This document shows, piece by piece, positions 28,131-36,625 of a DNA stretch of 64,000 nt. The stretch's first letter is position 1. Each line of letters starts with the position of its first letter. The notes under the pieces were generated by a model that was not told where the DNA came from, ran no database searches, and saw nothing but the letters and a program-made list of their open reading frames with translations. The position numbers were made by a program, and so were the translations under genes. Source of the stretch: Dickeya lacustris. GTDB lineage: Bacteria > Pseudomonadota > Gammaproteobacteria > Enterobacterales > Enterobacteriaceae. The DNA is taken from the NCBI RefSeq assembly GCF_029635795.1, contig NZ_CP114280.1, positions 4,154,001 through 4,218,000 of the forward strand, written 5' to 3'.

Positions 28131-29570
28131 TTATTTCAGCCAGAGTGCGGCGATGACGCTTGAGCACAGCGACATCACAATCAGCACCAGCAATACCAGA
28201 TTCATTGACGCCGGCACCGGTATCGCACCGGCCACCTCCTCGGAGGGTTTACCCGGCACGGTGCGGCCAAACCAGTAGAGGAACCAGGCAAAGCTGGCGA
28301 CGGATTCCACCAGGGCGATTATCAACACCGGCAGCAGCCACACCGCCTCGTTTGACAGGGTGAACCCGGCGGCAAACAGCGGGAATTTGCTGAAAAAGCC
28401 GTTAAACGGCGGCACCCCGGTGATGGCGAGCGCCGCGACGCAAAAGCCGACGCCGAGCAGCGGCAGGCGCGTTAACATGCCGCGCAGTTGCGGCAACATG
28501 CGGGTGCCGCAGCTATAACTGAGCGCCCCGGCCACCAGGAAGAACAGGCTCTTGGCATAGGCGTGGTTAAAGATGTAGGCAAGGCCCGCATCAAAAGCCA
28601 TGCGCGAGCCAAAAATCGACAGCGACAGCGCCAGAAAGATGTAGGCCAACTGGGTGATGGTGGAGTAGGCCAGCAGCCGCTTCATGTCTTTTTGCGGCAG
28701 GTACATCCAGAAACCGTACACCAGCGTCAGGGTTGCCATAATCACACCGACCACGCCGATAATGTGCGGCACCTCGACGGCTGACAAAATCGCCCGGGCG
28801 AAAATATACACCCCGACTTTCACCATCGACGCGGCGTGCAGGTAGGCACTCACCGGCGTAGGCGCTTCCATCGCATCCGGCAGCCAGATGTGCAGCGGTA
28901 ACTGGGCTGATTTCCCCCAGGCCGCCAGCAGAATGCCGCCAAACACGACGATTTTGCTGGTGTCATCTAACTGGGCGATGGCGCTCAGGGCGAAGGTGCC
29001 GGTGGTGGCGAACAGCCAGGCGGCGGCCAGATACAGGCCGACGGAGGCCACATGCGTGACCAGCAGCGCTTTGAGCGCCGAGCGCAGTGATTTCGGTTTC
29101 TGGTAATAGCCAATTAACGCCCAGGAGCAGCCGCCGGTGATTTCAAAGAACACTAACTGGCCGAGCAGCGTTGATGAGAGCGTTAACCCGGCCATTGCGC
29201 CGATAAACACCAGCAGGAAGGCGTAGTAACGGTTGCTGCCTTCGTGCGGGTGTTCGCGGTTGCCGAGCGTCAGGTAGCCGCACGAGTAGAGGCTAACCAG
29301 AAAGCCGAGCGAAACCACGGCAAAACCAATTAACAGGCTGACGCGGTCAAACACAAAGCCGAACAAATCGGCCTGGCCGTAACGGTAGAGGGTGACGACG
29401 GTGTCGAGCTTGCCGCTTTGCAGGTAGCACCCGGCAAGCCAGGCCATACCGAGTGTTGCCAGCAGCGCAAACAGCGTACACACCCCTTTAGCCAGGCGCT
29501 GCGGCACCACGGCTATTAACAGCGCGCCGAGAAACGGCAGCAGCAGGGTGGCGAGAGCAATAGTCTCCAT
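28131..29570 (-). CDS. hyfD: Hydrogenase-4 membrane subunit HyfD (NuoN/M-like)
   Basis: With the start at 29570 (METIALATLLLPFLGALL) the protein has 479 residues, the E. coli HyfD length; the open frame continues upstream into hyfC without homology. Conserved complex I-type segments are [59 protein letters not shown] and IFNHAYAKSLFFLVAGALSY. It is the additional antiporter-like subunit that separates hydrogenase-4 from hydrogenase-3, and is thought to add proton translocation. It lies 16 bp after hyfC. Confidence 0.93.
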   Translation of the reverse strand: METIALATLLLPFLGALLIAVVPQRLAKGVCTLFALLATLGMAWLAGCYLQSGKLDTVVTLYRYGQADLFGFVFDRVSLLIGFAVVSLGFLVSLYSCGYLTLGNREHPHEGSNRYYAFLLVFIGAMAGLTLSSTLLGQLVFFEITGGCSWALIGYYQKPKSLRSALKALLVTHVASVGLYLAAAWLFATTGTFALSAIAQLDDTSKIVVFGGILLAAWGKSAQLPLHIWLPDAMEAPTPVSAYLHAASMVKVGVYIFARAILSAVEVPHIIGVVGVIMATLTLVYGFWMYLPQKDMKRLLAYSTITQLAYIFLALSLSIFGSRMAFDAGLAYIFNHAYAKSLFFLVAGALSYSCGTRMLPQLRGMLTRLPLLGVGFCVAALAITGVPPFNGFFSKFPLFAAGFTLSNEAVWLLPVLIIALVESVASFAWFLYWFGRTVPGKPSEEVAGAIPVPASMNLVLLVLIVMSLCSSVIAALWLK

Positions 29571-29586
29571 GATGGGTGCCGACTCC

Positions 29587-30534
29587 TTATAGTCCGGTGA
29601 GGTAGAAAACAAAGGCCAGCGCGGCAACGCCGAAGCCGAGCCAGGTAACGCGGCCGGTCAGCAAAAAGCGCCCGCGCGCCAGACTGTTTTCAATCAGGGC
29701 GGCGAGGGTAAATACCACCACCAGTTTGATAGCCAGCGCCAGCGTGCCCCACAGCAGGCCCGCCGCGCTGAGGGTTTCTGCCTTGCCAAACGGCACAAAG
29801 ACCGACAAAAACAGCGTCGCTACCACCACTTGTTTGAGGCTGATGCCCCATTTCACCAGCGCCAGCCCGGCACCGGCGTATTCGGTCAACGGGCCTTCCT
29901 GCAACTCCTGCTCGGCTTCAGCCACATCAAACGGGATTTTGCCCATCTCGATGAAGGTGGCGAAGGCGCAGGCCAGCAGCGCCAGGCCGGTTGCGGTGGG
30001 GGCAACCCAATCGCCGCTGGCCAGTTGCTGGCTGATATTGCCGATGTTGGTGGAACCGGCTATCAGGGCGACCACCAGCAGGGCGAGCATCAGAATCGGT
30101 TCCACCAGAATGCCGAGCGTCAGCTCGCGGCTGGCACCGATGGCGGCGAAGGTGCTGCCGGAGTCGAGGCCGGACAGCGAGAAGAAAAAGCGGAAAATGG
30201 CAAACAGGTACAGCAGCGTTATCACATCACCGGCTGCGCCGAGCGGCGACTGGGTGGTGATAGCCGGTAGCGTCATCGCCACCAGCAGCATCGAGCCGTT
30301 GAGAATAAACGGCATCAGGCGGAATACGCCGCCGCTGTGCTCTGGCGCCACTTCCTGACGGCGCAGCAGTTTGACGATATCGCGGTAGTCCTGCCAGACA
30401 CCGGGGCCCTGACGTGAGTGCATCTTGGCGCGGATAACCCGCGACATGCCGGACAGCAGCGGGGCAGCGGCCATCAACACCAGCGCCTGCACCAGCGCAC
30501 AGAGCAGCGGAAAAATAACCGAAGACGGATTCAT
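29587..30534 (-). CDS. hyfC: Hydrogenase-4 membrane subunit HyfC (NuoH-like)
   Basis: A 315-residue membrane protein, equal in length to E. coli HyfC. It shows the HycD/NuoH signatures HSRQGPGVWQDYRDIVKLLRRQEVAPE, GASRELTLGILVEPILML and EMGKIPFDVAEAEQELQEGPLTEYAGAGLALVKWG. It anchors the soluble arm to the membrane. It lies 10 bp after hyfB. Confidence 0.94.
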   Translation of the reverse strand: MNPSSVIFPLLCALVQALVLMAAAPLLSGMSRVIRAKMHSRQGPGVWQDYRDIVKLLRRQEVAPEHSGGVFRLMPFILNGSMLLVAMTLPAITTQSPLGAAGDVITLLYLFAIFRFFFSLSGLDSGSTFAAIGASRELTLGILVEPILMLALLVVALIAGSTNIGNISQQLASGDWVAPTATGLALLACAFATFIEMGKIPFDVAEAEQELQEGPLTEYAGAGLALVKWGISLKQVVVATLFLSVFVPFGKAETLSAAGLLWGTLALAIKLVVVFTLAALIENSLARGRFLLTGRVTWLGFGVAALAFVFYLTGL

Positions 30535-30544
30535 TGTGCTCTCC

Positions 30545-32566
30545 TTAAACCAGCGTCGTCAGCAGTAAGGCCACCAGCGCGGCCACCACATACAGGCAGT
30601 AGACCCGAAAGTCGCCGTGCTGAATCCATTGCACCGCCCGGCCAAGGCCCTGCACCGCGCGCGCCAGCGGCAGCACGATGCGCTCGTCAAGCACCGGTTC
30701 AACCCTGGCCGCCGAGCGGGTGGTCAACTCCAGCGCCTGTTGCATGGACGGGGCCGGGTCGAGGGTTTTGCGCAGGCGATAGAGCGGCGCGAACATCACC
30801 CGCAGCGGCTGGGTGAAGCTCCCGGCGGAAGCTGACATCGCCTGTTCATAGCCATAACCGCACGCCCAGGGCGTCCCTTTTTGGCGAAATGCCAGACGCG
30901 GCCCGCGCAGCAGGCTGTAGAGCATCAGCGGCAGCAGCGGCAGCGCCAGCAGCAAGATGAAAATCAGCGGGGTATTCAGGCGGGTTTGCCCGGCATCGCC
31001 GGGGAACACGCCAAGGCCAGCGGCCATCGTCAGCGCCGGAGTGTGCGCAAGATCGGCGGCGATACGGGTGATAACCGGTGACACCACGCTTGCCCCAACA
31101 CCCAGCAGCACACACAGCAGCGCCAGCAGCAGCATGGCGGCGGTCATCGGCCACGGCACTTCGGCGGCGTGGCTGGCTTTTTCGCTGCGCGGTGCGCCGC
31201 AAAAACTGATGCCATACACTTTGACAAAGCACATTGCCGCCAGCGCGCCGGTGATCGCCAGCATCACAATCGCTAGCGGTGCCAGCAGTTTCATACCGAT
31301 GTGACCGTCATGGCTGAGGGTAAACAGCGACTGATAGGTGAACCATTCGCTGACGAAACCGTTCAGCGGCGGCAGGGCGGAAATCGCCATACAGCCCATC
31401 AGGAACGCCAGCGCGGTGCGCGGCATCAAACGGGCCAGCCCGCCCATTTTCTCCATGTCTTTGGTGTGTACGCGCGAGATAACCGCCCCGGCCCCGAGAA
31501 ACAGCAACCCCTTGAAGACAGCGTGGTTGATGAGGTGATACAGCCCGCCCAGCAAACCGAGCAGCGCCAGCAGCGGATGATGGGTGGCGATGCCTATCAT
31601 GCCGGTGCCGACCCCCATCAGGATGATGCCGATGTTCTCCACCGTGTGGTACGCCAGCAGGCGTTTGATGTCATGCTCGGCCAGCGCATACAGCACGCCT
31701 AGCACCGAGGACACCGCGCCAAAGGCCAGCACCACGACGCCCCACCAGGCTTCGGTCGCGCCCAGTAAATCAATGCCGACTTTGATAATGCCAAACACGC
31801 CGATTTTCACCATCACGCCGGACATCAACGCCGAGGCGTGTGACGGTGCGGCCGGGTGTGCGCGCGGCAGCCAGCCGTGCAGCGGCAGCATGCCCGCTTT
31901 GGCACCAAAACCGAAGAACGCCAGCAGGAACACGATGGAGGCCTGCGGTGCCGACAGCGAAGCCTGACGGAAATCAGCGAAATCCAGGCTGTTGCTGTGA
32001 CGGTAGAGCAGGAAGAAGGCAATCATGATAAGCACTGAGCCGGCGTGCGCTATCAGGAAGTAGAGCAGCCCGGCGCTCACCGCTTCTTCATCCTGATCGG
32101 CAATCACCAGGAAATAGGAGCTCAGTGACATCACCTCGAACAGCACGATGAAGTAGAAGGTGTTATCCACCACCACCAGCGCCACCATCGAGGCGATAAA
32201 CAGGTTCATGAAGAACCCCATCGCCCAGGCACCGCGCCCGCGATACTCCTCCAGATAGGCCAGCGAGTAGAGCGCGCAGAGCGCGGCCAGCAGCGAGATA
32301 ACCAGCGTCATGAACGCGGCCAGCGAATCAATGCGCAGCGTCAGGTGGGCGAAGGCATCAAAGGGGCCGGCGAAAACCACATTGATGGCACCGCCTTGCA
32401 GCAATACCGGTGCGGCGGCCAGCAGACCGGCACAACCAGCGGCCAGTGCGCAGCAACCGCTCAGGCGGATAGCCAGCGCTTCCTGACGGCAAAACAGGAG
32501 TGAGCAGAGCGCACCGGCCAGATAGAGCGCCAGCGACAGGCCCAGCCATGCTAATGGCGTCATCAT
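30545..32566 (-). CDS. hyfB: Hydrogenase-4 membrane subunit HyfB (NuoL-like)
   Basis: A 673-residue protein (E. coli HyfB 672) with many transmembrane helices. Family segments: LAAFMTLVISLLAALCALYSLAYLEEYRGR, FEVMSLSSYFLVIADQDEEAVSAGLLYFLIAHAGS, FGAKAGMLPLHGWLPRAHPAAPSHASALMSGVMVKIGVFG, LLAYHTVENIGIILMG, LINHAVFKGLLFLGAGAV and ISALPPLNGFVSEWFTYQSLF. It is the largest antiporter-like subunit. Its start overlaps hyfA by 4 bp. Confidence 0.95.
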   Translation of the reverse strand: MMTPLAWLGLSLALYLAGALCSLLFCRQEALAIRLSGCCALAAGCAGLLAAAPVLLQGGAINVVFAGPFDAFAHLTLRIDSLAAFMTLVISLLAALCALYSLAYLEEYRGRGAWAMGFFMNLFIASMVALVVVDNTFYFIVLFEVMSLSSYFLVIADQDEEAVSAGLLYFLIAHAGSVLIMIAFFLLYRHSNSLDFADFRQASLSAPQASIVFLLAFFGFGAKAGMLPLHGWLPRAHPAAPSHASALMSGVMVKIGVFGIIKVGIDLLGATEAWWGVVVLAFGAVSSVLGVLYALAEHDIKRLLAYHTVENIGIILMGVGTGMIGIATHHPLLALLGLLGGLYHLINHAVFKGLLFLGAGAVISRVHTKDMEKMGGLARLMPRTALAFLMGCMAISALPPLNGFVSEWFTYQSLFTLSHDGHIGMKLLAPLAIVMLAITGALAAMCFVKVYGISFCGAPRSEKASHAAEVPWPMTAAMLLLALLCVLLGVGASVVSPVITRIAADLAHTPALTMAAGLGVFPGDAGQTRLNTPLIFILLLALPLLPLMLYSLLRGPRLAFRQKGTPWACGYGYEQAMSASAGSFTQPLRVMFAPLYRLRKTLDPAPSMQQALELTTRSAARVEPVLDERIVLPLARAVQGLGRAVQWIQHGDFRVYCLYVVAALVALLLTTLV

Positions 32567-33189
32567 AGGTTGTGCCCCCAGTCAGTCTCATCGGGTGGAA
32601 AGGGCAGATTGCCCTGCGGCCACTGCGCCGCCTGACGGCGTTTGGCGGCAATCGCTTCATCAAGGTTGGCGTCATCGACCAGATAGAGTGCCTGCGTCGG
32701 GCAGACGCGCACGCATTCCGGCCCTTGCGCGTGGAAGTCACACAGGTCGCATTTCACCGCGATACTGCGCACACCGGCATTCCATGACAGCATCGGATGT
32801 ACCGACGGCAGGCTGACCGGCACATCCGACAGCAGTGACAGCGGGATGTGTTGTTCAAACGTCGCCGGTGTCGCCAGCGGGGTGCTGCCAGATGGCGTGA
32901 TCGCGCCAAACGGACAGGCAATGGCGCACAGTTTGCAGCCAATACAGGTGTTTTCGTCCAACATGACGGCGTTGTCCTGATGCTTGATAGCATTCACCGG
33001 ACACACTTTGGCGCAGGGTGCGTCTTCACAGTGTCGGCACAACACGGGTGCCGTGCCGCCAGCTTCGCGCTCAACGCTTAGTCTCGGATGAGCCTGCAAC
33101 CCATGCTGGCGATGCACCTGCGTGCAGGCGGCCATGCAGGTGTTGCATCCGATACAACGTGTTGGCTCCGCAATGACGAAGCGGTTCAT
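32563..33189 (-). CDS. hyfA: Hydrogenase-4 electron-transfer subunit HyfA
   Basis: A 208-residue 4Fe-4S protein (E. coli HyfA 205). The start at 33189 (MNRFVIAEPTRC) has GGAGG 9 bp upstream; the in-frame ATG at 33195 is too near that site. Four cysteine clusters are present: CIGCNTCMAACTQVH, CRHCEDAPCAKVCP, CIGCKLCAIACPFGAI and CDLCDFHAQGPECVRVCP. It links formate dehydrogenase to HyfH. It is the first gene of the hyf operon, behind a sigma54 promoter. Confidence 0.94.
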   Translation of the reverse strand: MNRFVIAEPTRCIGCNTCMAACTQVHRQHGLQAHPRLSVEREAGGTAPVLCRHCEDAPCAKVCPVNAIKHQDNAVMLDENTCIGCKLCAIACPFGAITPSGSTPLATPATFEQHIPLSLLSDVPVSLPSVHPMLSWNAGVRSIAVKCDLCDFHAQGPECVRVCPTQALYLVDDANLDEAIAAKRRQAAQWPQGNLPFPPDETDWGHNL

Positions 33190-33247
33190 AGCCATACCCT
33201 CCAGGGTGATAGAAATCCAGGGTGATAGAAATGTTTACTGCGGCCCA

Positions 33248-33263
33248 AGCATATTCCATGCCA
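33248..33263 (-). promoter_or_regulatory. Sigma54 promoter of the hyf operon
   Basis: The reverse strand reads TGGCATGGAATATGCT, with GG and GC at the correct spacing for -24/-12. Transcription would begin about 45-50 bp before the hyfA start. Confidence 0.82.
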
Positions 33264-33293
33264 TAAGAAAAAAATGGGTGTGATGTTCTTTTA

Positions 33294-33306
33294 AATCAAT
33301 ATGTTA
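33294..33306 (+). promoter_or_regulatory. IHF site between hyfA and hypC
   Basis: AATCAATATGTTA matches WATCAANNNNTTR completely and lies between the hyf promoter and the inverted repeat further upstream. Confidence 0.65.
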
Positions 33307-33356
33307 ATTTTCTCCTGGCCGGAGGAGCACCCCTCGACAGGGGCGGGCTCGACATT

Positions 33357-33399
33357 AGTGACGACGTTTTTGACGCCACCGGGCGCGCAGGTCGTCACT
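33357..33399. promoter_or_regulatory. Inverted repeat, possible FhlA/HyfR enhancer
   Basis: AGTGACGAC (33357-33365) is repeated in inverse orientation as GTCGTCACT (33391-33399), with centres 34 bp apart. It lies roughly midway between the two divergent sigma54 promoters, so a bound activator could serve both. Confidence 0.45.
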
Positions 33400-33482
33400 C
33401 TTGACTGACCGCGCCGGTCGCAGCTCAGGGTAAGCCGTGGCAGGGCGCGATCGCGCTGCTTCGTGCGTGGGATCAAATCAGC

Positions 33483-33498
33483 TGGCATCAAATTTGCT
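33483..33498 (+). promoter_or_regulatory. Sigma54 promoter of hypC
   Basis: TGGCATCAAATTTGCT fits the -24/-12 consensus with correct spacing; the start of hypC is about 48 bp downstream. Confidence 0.8.
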
Positions 33499-33545
33499 TA
33501 GGCTTGCGCTGAGGCATGTTGCAGTCAATGACGAGGATGAGGGAT

Positions 33546-33815
33546 ATGTGTCTGGGAATTCCAGGGCAAGTCGTGGCGTGGGCGTCGGATGATAATCAGC
33601 TGGCGTGGGTGGATGTCTGCGGCGTGCGGCGAGAAGTCAATGTCACACTGGTGCTTGATGGTATTACGCCTGAGACCCTGATGGGCCAGTGGGTGCTGGT
33701 ACACGTCGGGTTTGCCATGAGTCGGCTGGATGAGCAGGAAGCGCGCGATACGCTGGAGGCGTTAAAACAGATGGAGGAAGTGGAGCAGGATGTGGCCCAT
33801 TTCCTCCAGCACTGA
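33546..33815 (+). CDS. hypC: Hydrogenase maturation chaperone HypC
   Basis: An 89-residue HypC/HybG-family protein. The start [10 protein letters not shown] at 33546 is required because the second residue, Cys2, is the functional one after removal of methionine; GAGGG precedes it. Further family segments: [42 protein letters not shown]. The C-terminal DVAHFL resembles HypC rather than HybG. It carries the Fe(CN)2CO group with HypD and delivers it to the large subunit. It is divergent from hyfA under its own sigma54 promoter; the other hyp genes are not in this window. Confidence 0.92.
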   Translation: MCLGIPGQVVAWASDDNQLAWVDVCGVRREVNVTLVLDGITPETLMGQWVLVHVGFAMSRLDEQEARDTLEALKQMEEVEQDVAHFLQH

Positions 33816-33847
33816 TTGCCCTGAACGGCCTGCATCCGGCCACGCCG

Positions 33848-34834
33848 TTATTCGCGAGGCGACGCGGCCGGGCGCTGCGCCTCACTGACCCTGATGACCG
33901 GCTCGAGCTTGATTCGCATGGCAGATACGACGCCGGTTATCAGGCACACTATGCCAGCGCTGGTCATCAAGGGCGGCCAGCTCTGGCGTAACAAAAAGGT
34001 ATAAGCCAGCGCCGCCAGGGTTTCAAACACCAGTAACGGGCCGACCAGCACCGTCGGCAGACGCTGACTGGCCGCATTCCAGCACAGCGTACCCAGCCAG
34101 GAACTGAACAGGCCGATAATCACCATCAAGGCGAGAAAGCGCCACGGCAACGGGCCAAAGGGCAGTGGAAAATCGGGTGCATGCAGCGATAAATAACCAT
34201 TCACCGCGATAAAACCGACGAACGCCATCGGCAAGGTTGCCAGCCCCTGCGCCGTTGCCCAGGTTGACGGGGGCGTTTGCGGGTGTTGGCGGAGCCAGCG
34301 CGCGTTGCGCAGCGGATACCATGTCCAGCAGGCCAGCGCCAGTAGCGCCAGTGCGAGACCCGCCAGATAGCGCGCTGGCGCAATATTGGCGGCATCGCCA
34401 TGCAGCTCGGACAGGTTAACCAGTATCAGCCCCAGCGTGATGAGCACCAGCGGCGGAATTAACCGTCGCCACGGCATGCGGCCATCGTGATGACCGTAGA
34501 GCAGATTGGCACTGACTGCCATCACAACTGGCAGCGTACCGATAAGCATACTGGTGACAGGTGTTCCCGTGCGTTGAATGGCGCTGGCCAGAAACAGGTA
34601 ATAGAGCAGATTACCCACGCATGCCAGACGCAGCGCCTCTTGCCAGTCGCGGCGCGTCAGTTGCCGCAGTTGCGCCCGGTCAAACCAGGCCAGCGGCAGC
34701 ACAATCATGCCAAATGCCAGATAACGCCCGGTTGATTGCAGCGCCGCTGGATAATCCGGTATTAACAACGGGGCGACAAAGACCACTCCCCACATCAAGC
34801 CAGCGGATAGTGCAAACACGACGCCAGTTATCAT
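33848..34834 (-). CDS. EamA-family (DMT) transporter
   Basis: A 328-residue membrane protein with about ten hydrophobic helices in two similar halves, as in drug/metabolite transporters of the EamA family. The N-terminal half begins FALSAGLMWGVVFVAPLLI and includes SAIQRTGTPVTSMLIGTLPVVMAV; the second half includes [42 protein letters not shown]. The substrate is unknown; family members export amino acids or other metabolites. It ends convergently with hypC, 33 bp away. Confidence 0.85.
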   Translation of the reverse strand: MITGVVFALSAGLMWGVVFVAPLLIPDYPAALQSTGRYLAFGMIVLPLAWFDRAQLRQLTRRDWQEALRLACVGNLLYYLFLASAIQRTGTPVTSMLIGTLPVVMAVSANLLYGHHDGRMPWRRLIPPLVLITLGLILVNLSELHGDAANIAPARYLAGLALALLALACWTWYPLRNARWLRQHPQTPPSTWATAQGLATLPMAFVGFIAVNGYLSLHAPDFPLPFGPLPWRFLALMVIIGLFSSWLGTLCWNAASQRLPTVLVGPLLVFETLAALAYTFLLRQSWPPLMTSAGIVCLITGVVSAMRIKLEPVIRVSEAQRPAASPRE

Positions 34835-34972
34835 TTTCTTACCCTGTTTCTTACCACGTTCACCACATTCACCTCGTTGCCCGTCCGTGACCGCCCGGGG
34901 CGCTGATACCGTGCGCCATGGTCACAGAGCCATGAGCGAAAGGCAAACCCCTGTCCGGGGGTTGACGGTAAA

Positions 34973-34987
34973 TATTGACGGTCAATA
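34973..34987. promoter_or_regulatory. Palindrome between the EamA gene and cbl
   Basis: TATTGAC-G-GTCAATA is a perfect 15-bp palindrome, with a further TTGACGGT at 34962. It lies between two divergent genes and is a candidate operator, protein unknown. Confidence 0.4.
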
Positions 34988-35129
34988 CCGCGCTTATATG
35001 CATTAAGGTTATAACAAGTAAGTTTTCTTTATTTGTGCGGAATAACAATACTTCGTATCAATAGTGCTAACAGTCAAAGGAATTACCCTATTCGTCGGCG
35101 AATAGCGGCCATTGTCAGAGGGCAACAGT

Positions 35130-36080
35130 GTGAATTTCCAACAATTAAAAATTATCCGTGAATCGGCCCGGTGCAACTATAACCTGACTGAGGTGGCCAA
35201 TACCCTGTTCACTTCTCAGTCAGGCGTGAGTCGCCATATTCGCGAGCTGGAAGATGAGCTGGGGATTGAGATTTTTATTCGTCGCGGCAAGCGCTTGCTG
35301 GGCATGACCGAGCCGGGCAAAGAGCTGCTGGTGATGGCCGAGCGCATCCTGAATGATGCGAACCACATCAGGCGGTTAGCCAATGTGTTTAGCGATAATG
35401 ACGCCGGGCAACTGGTGATTGCGACAACGCACACGCAGGCGCGTTACAGCCTGCCTGCGGTGATTAAAGCGTTTCGCACGCTCTACCCGCAGGTTCAACT
35501 GGTGCTCAATCAGGGCACGCCGGATGAGATTGTCGCGATGCTGGAGTCGGGCGAAGCCGATATCGGTATTGCGACCGAGCTGCTTATCAACGTCAATTCT
35601 CTGGCCGCGTTCTCTTATTACCGCTGGCACCACGCGATTTTAGTGCCGCAGGGTCATGCGTTGGCGCAAGAGCCGGTGGTGACGCTGGATAAACTGAGCC
35701 AGGTGCCACTGATTACTTACCGGCAGGGCATTACTGGCCGCTCGCGTATTGACCGCGCCTTCAGCGCCGCCGGGTTGACGCCGCACATTGCCATCAGCGC
35801 ACAAGACTCGGATGTGATTAAAACCTATGTCGAACTAGGGCTGGGCGTGGGAATTGTCGCTGACATGTCGTTTGACCCGACGCGTGACGCGGGCCTGGTC
35901 AGGCTCGAGGCCCAGCATCTGTTTGAGGCGAACACCGTGTGGCTTGGGTTAAAGCGCGGGCAATTGCAGCGCAACTACACCTGGAAATTCATTCAGCTGT
36001 GCAACCCTGAACTGACGCCAGAAGAGATCAAGGCGCGGGTGTTCGCTGACGATGACGTGGTGATTGATTATCAAATTTGA
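35130..36080 (+). CDS. cbl: LysR-type regulator Cbl (CysB-like, sulfur assimilation)
   Basis: A 316-residue LysR regulator (E. coli Cbl 316). The GTG at 35130 (read MNFQQLKIIRE) has GAGGG in front and gives the E. coli N-terminus. Matching segments: NYNLTEVANTLFTSQSGVSRHIRELEDELGIEIFIRRGKR, ATTHTQARYSLPAVIKAFR, LITYRQGITGRSRID, SAQDSDVIKTYVELGLGVGIVA, WLGLKRGQLQRNYTW and the end VIDYQI. Cbl activates genes for use of sulfonates and other organic sulfur when sulfate is scarce, with adenosine phosphosulfate as the signal. None of its usual target genes adjoins it here. Confidence 0.88.
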   Translation: MNFQQLKIIRESARCNYNLTEVANTLFTSQSGVSRHIRELEDELGIEIFIRRGKRLLGMTEPGKELLVMAERILNDANHIRRLANVFSDNDAGQLVIATTHTQARYSLPAVIKAFRTLYPQVQLVLNQGTPDEIVAMLESGEADIGIATELLINVNSLAAFSYYRWHHAILVPQGHALAQEPVVTLDKLSQVPLITYRQGITGRSRIDRAFSAAGLTPHIAISAQDSDVIKTYVELGLGVGIVADMSFDPTRDAGLVRLEAQHLFEANTVWLGLKRGQLQRNYTWKFIQLCNPELTPEEIKARVFADDDVVIDYQI

Positions 36081-36625
36081 CGGCGCCGCGTCACACGTAA
36101 CAGGCCGAACAATCAACCGCCAAAAGGCGAATGTAAAGGTTATCGGTCTGTTGCGTCATCTGTGTTATTTTGTTTCCCCTCGTGTGGAAAAACCGCGCCG
36201 TTTCGCTTTCCCGCCGATGTGTTCACGATGTCATCCCGCCGCCTGCACTGACCTGCCTGATAGTGATGAAACGCATAATTATGAAAACTCCAGTAAAGGT
36301 AGCGCTTGATCTCAGGGGGAGGGGATAGTAGCATGTCCCGCCATAACAATAGGTTATGCGCATCATTTTCTTCGGCAATACAAATGGTTGTGCGGCTTTA
36401 ATGCATAACTATCTGTTTTTGTGCATAACTATCTGGATGTTACGTTCTGTTTTGGTGCATCATATTTTACCTGTGGGCCATGAATGCAACGTGACGTCAG
36501 TACGCAACACACATCCTTAAACCACCTCCTTCATCTGTCGCAATTCAGCTGTCGCTGAAGCGCCCGTTAGCCGTAGCAGGCTATCGGCGAGTCGTTACAG
36601 GGAGCACAGACAATGGACTTTTATT
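36081..36625. other. Intergenic region before gltP
   Basis: About 545 bp without a credible gene. It contains two direct copies of a 14-bp sequence (36402-36435) and otherwise ordinary sequence that must hold the gltP promoter. Confidence 0.5.
36402..36435. repeat. Direct repeat TGCATAACTATCTG x2
   Basis: Two identical 14-bp copies (36402-36415 and 36422-36435) start exactly 20 bp apart, about two helical turns, upstream of gltP. This suggests tandem binding of a regulator. Confidence 0.6.
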
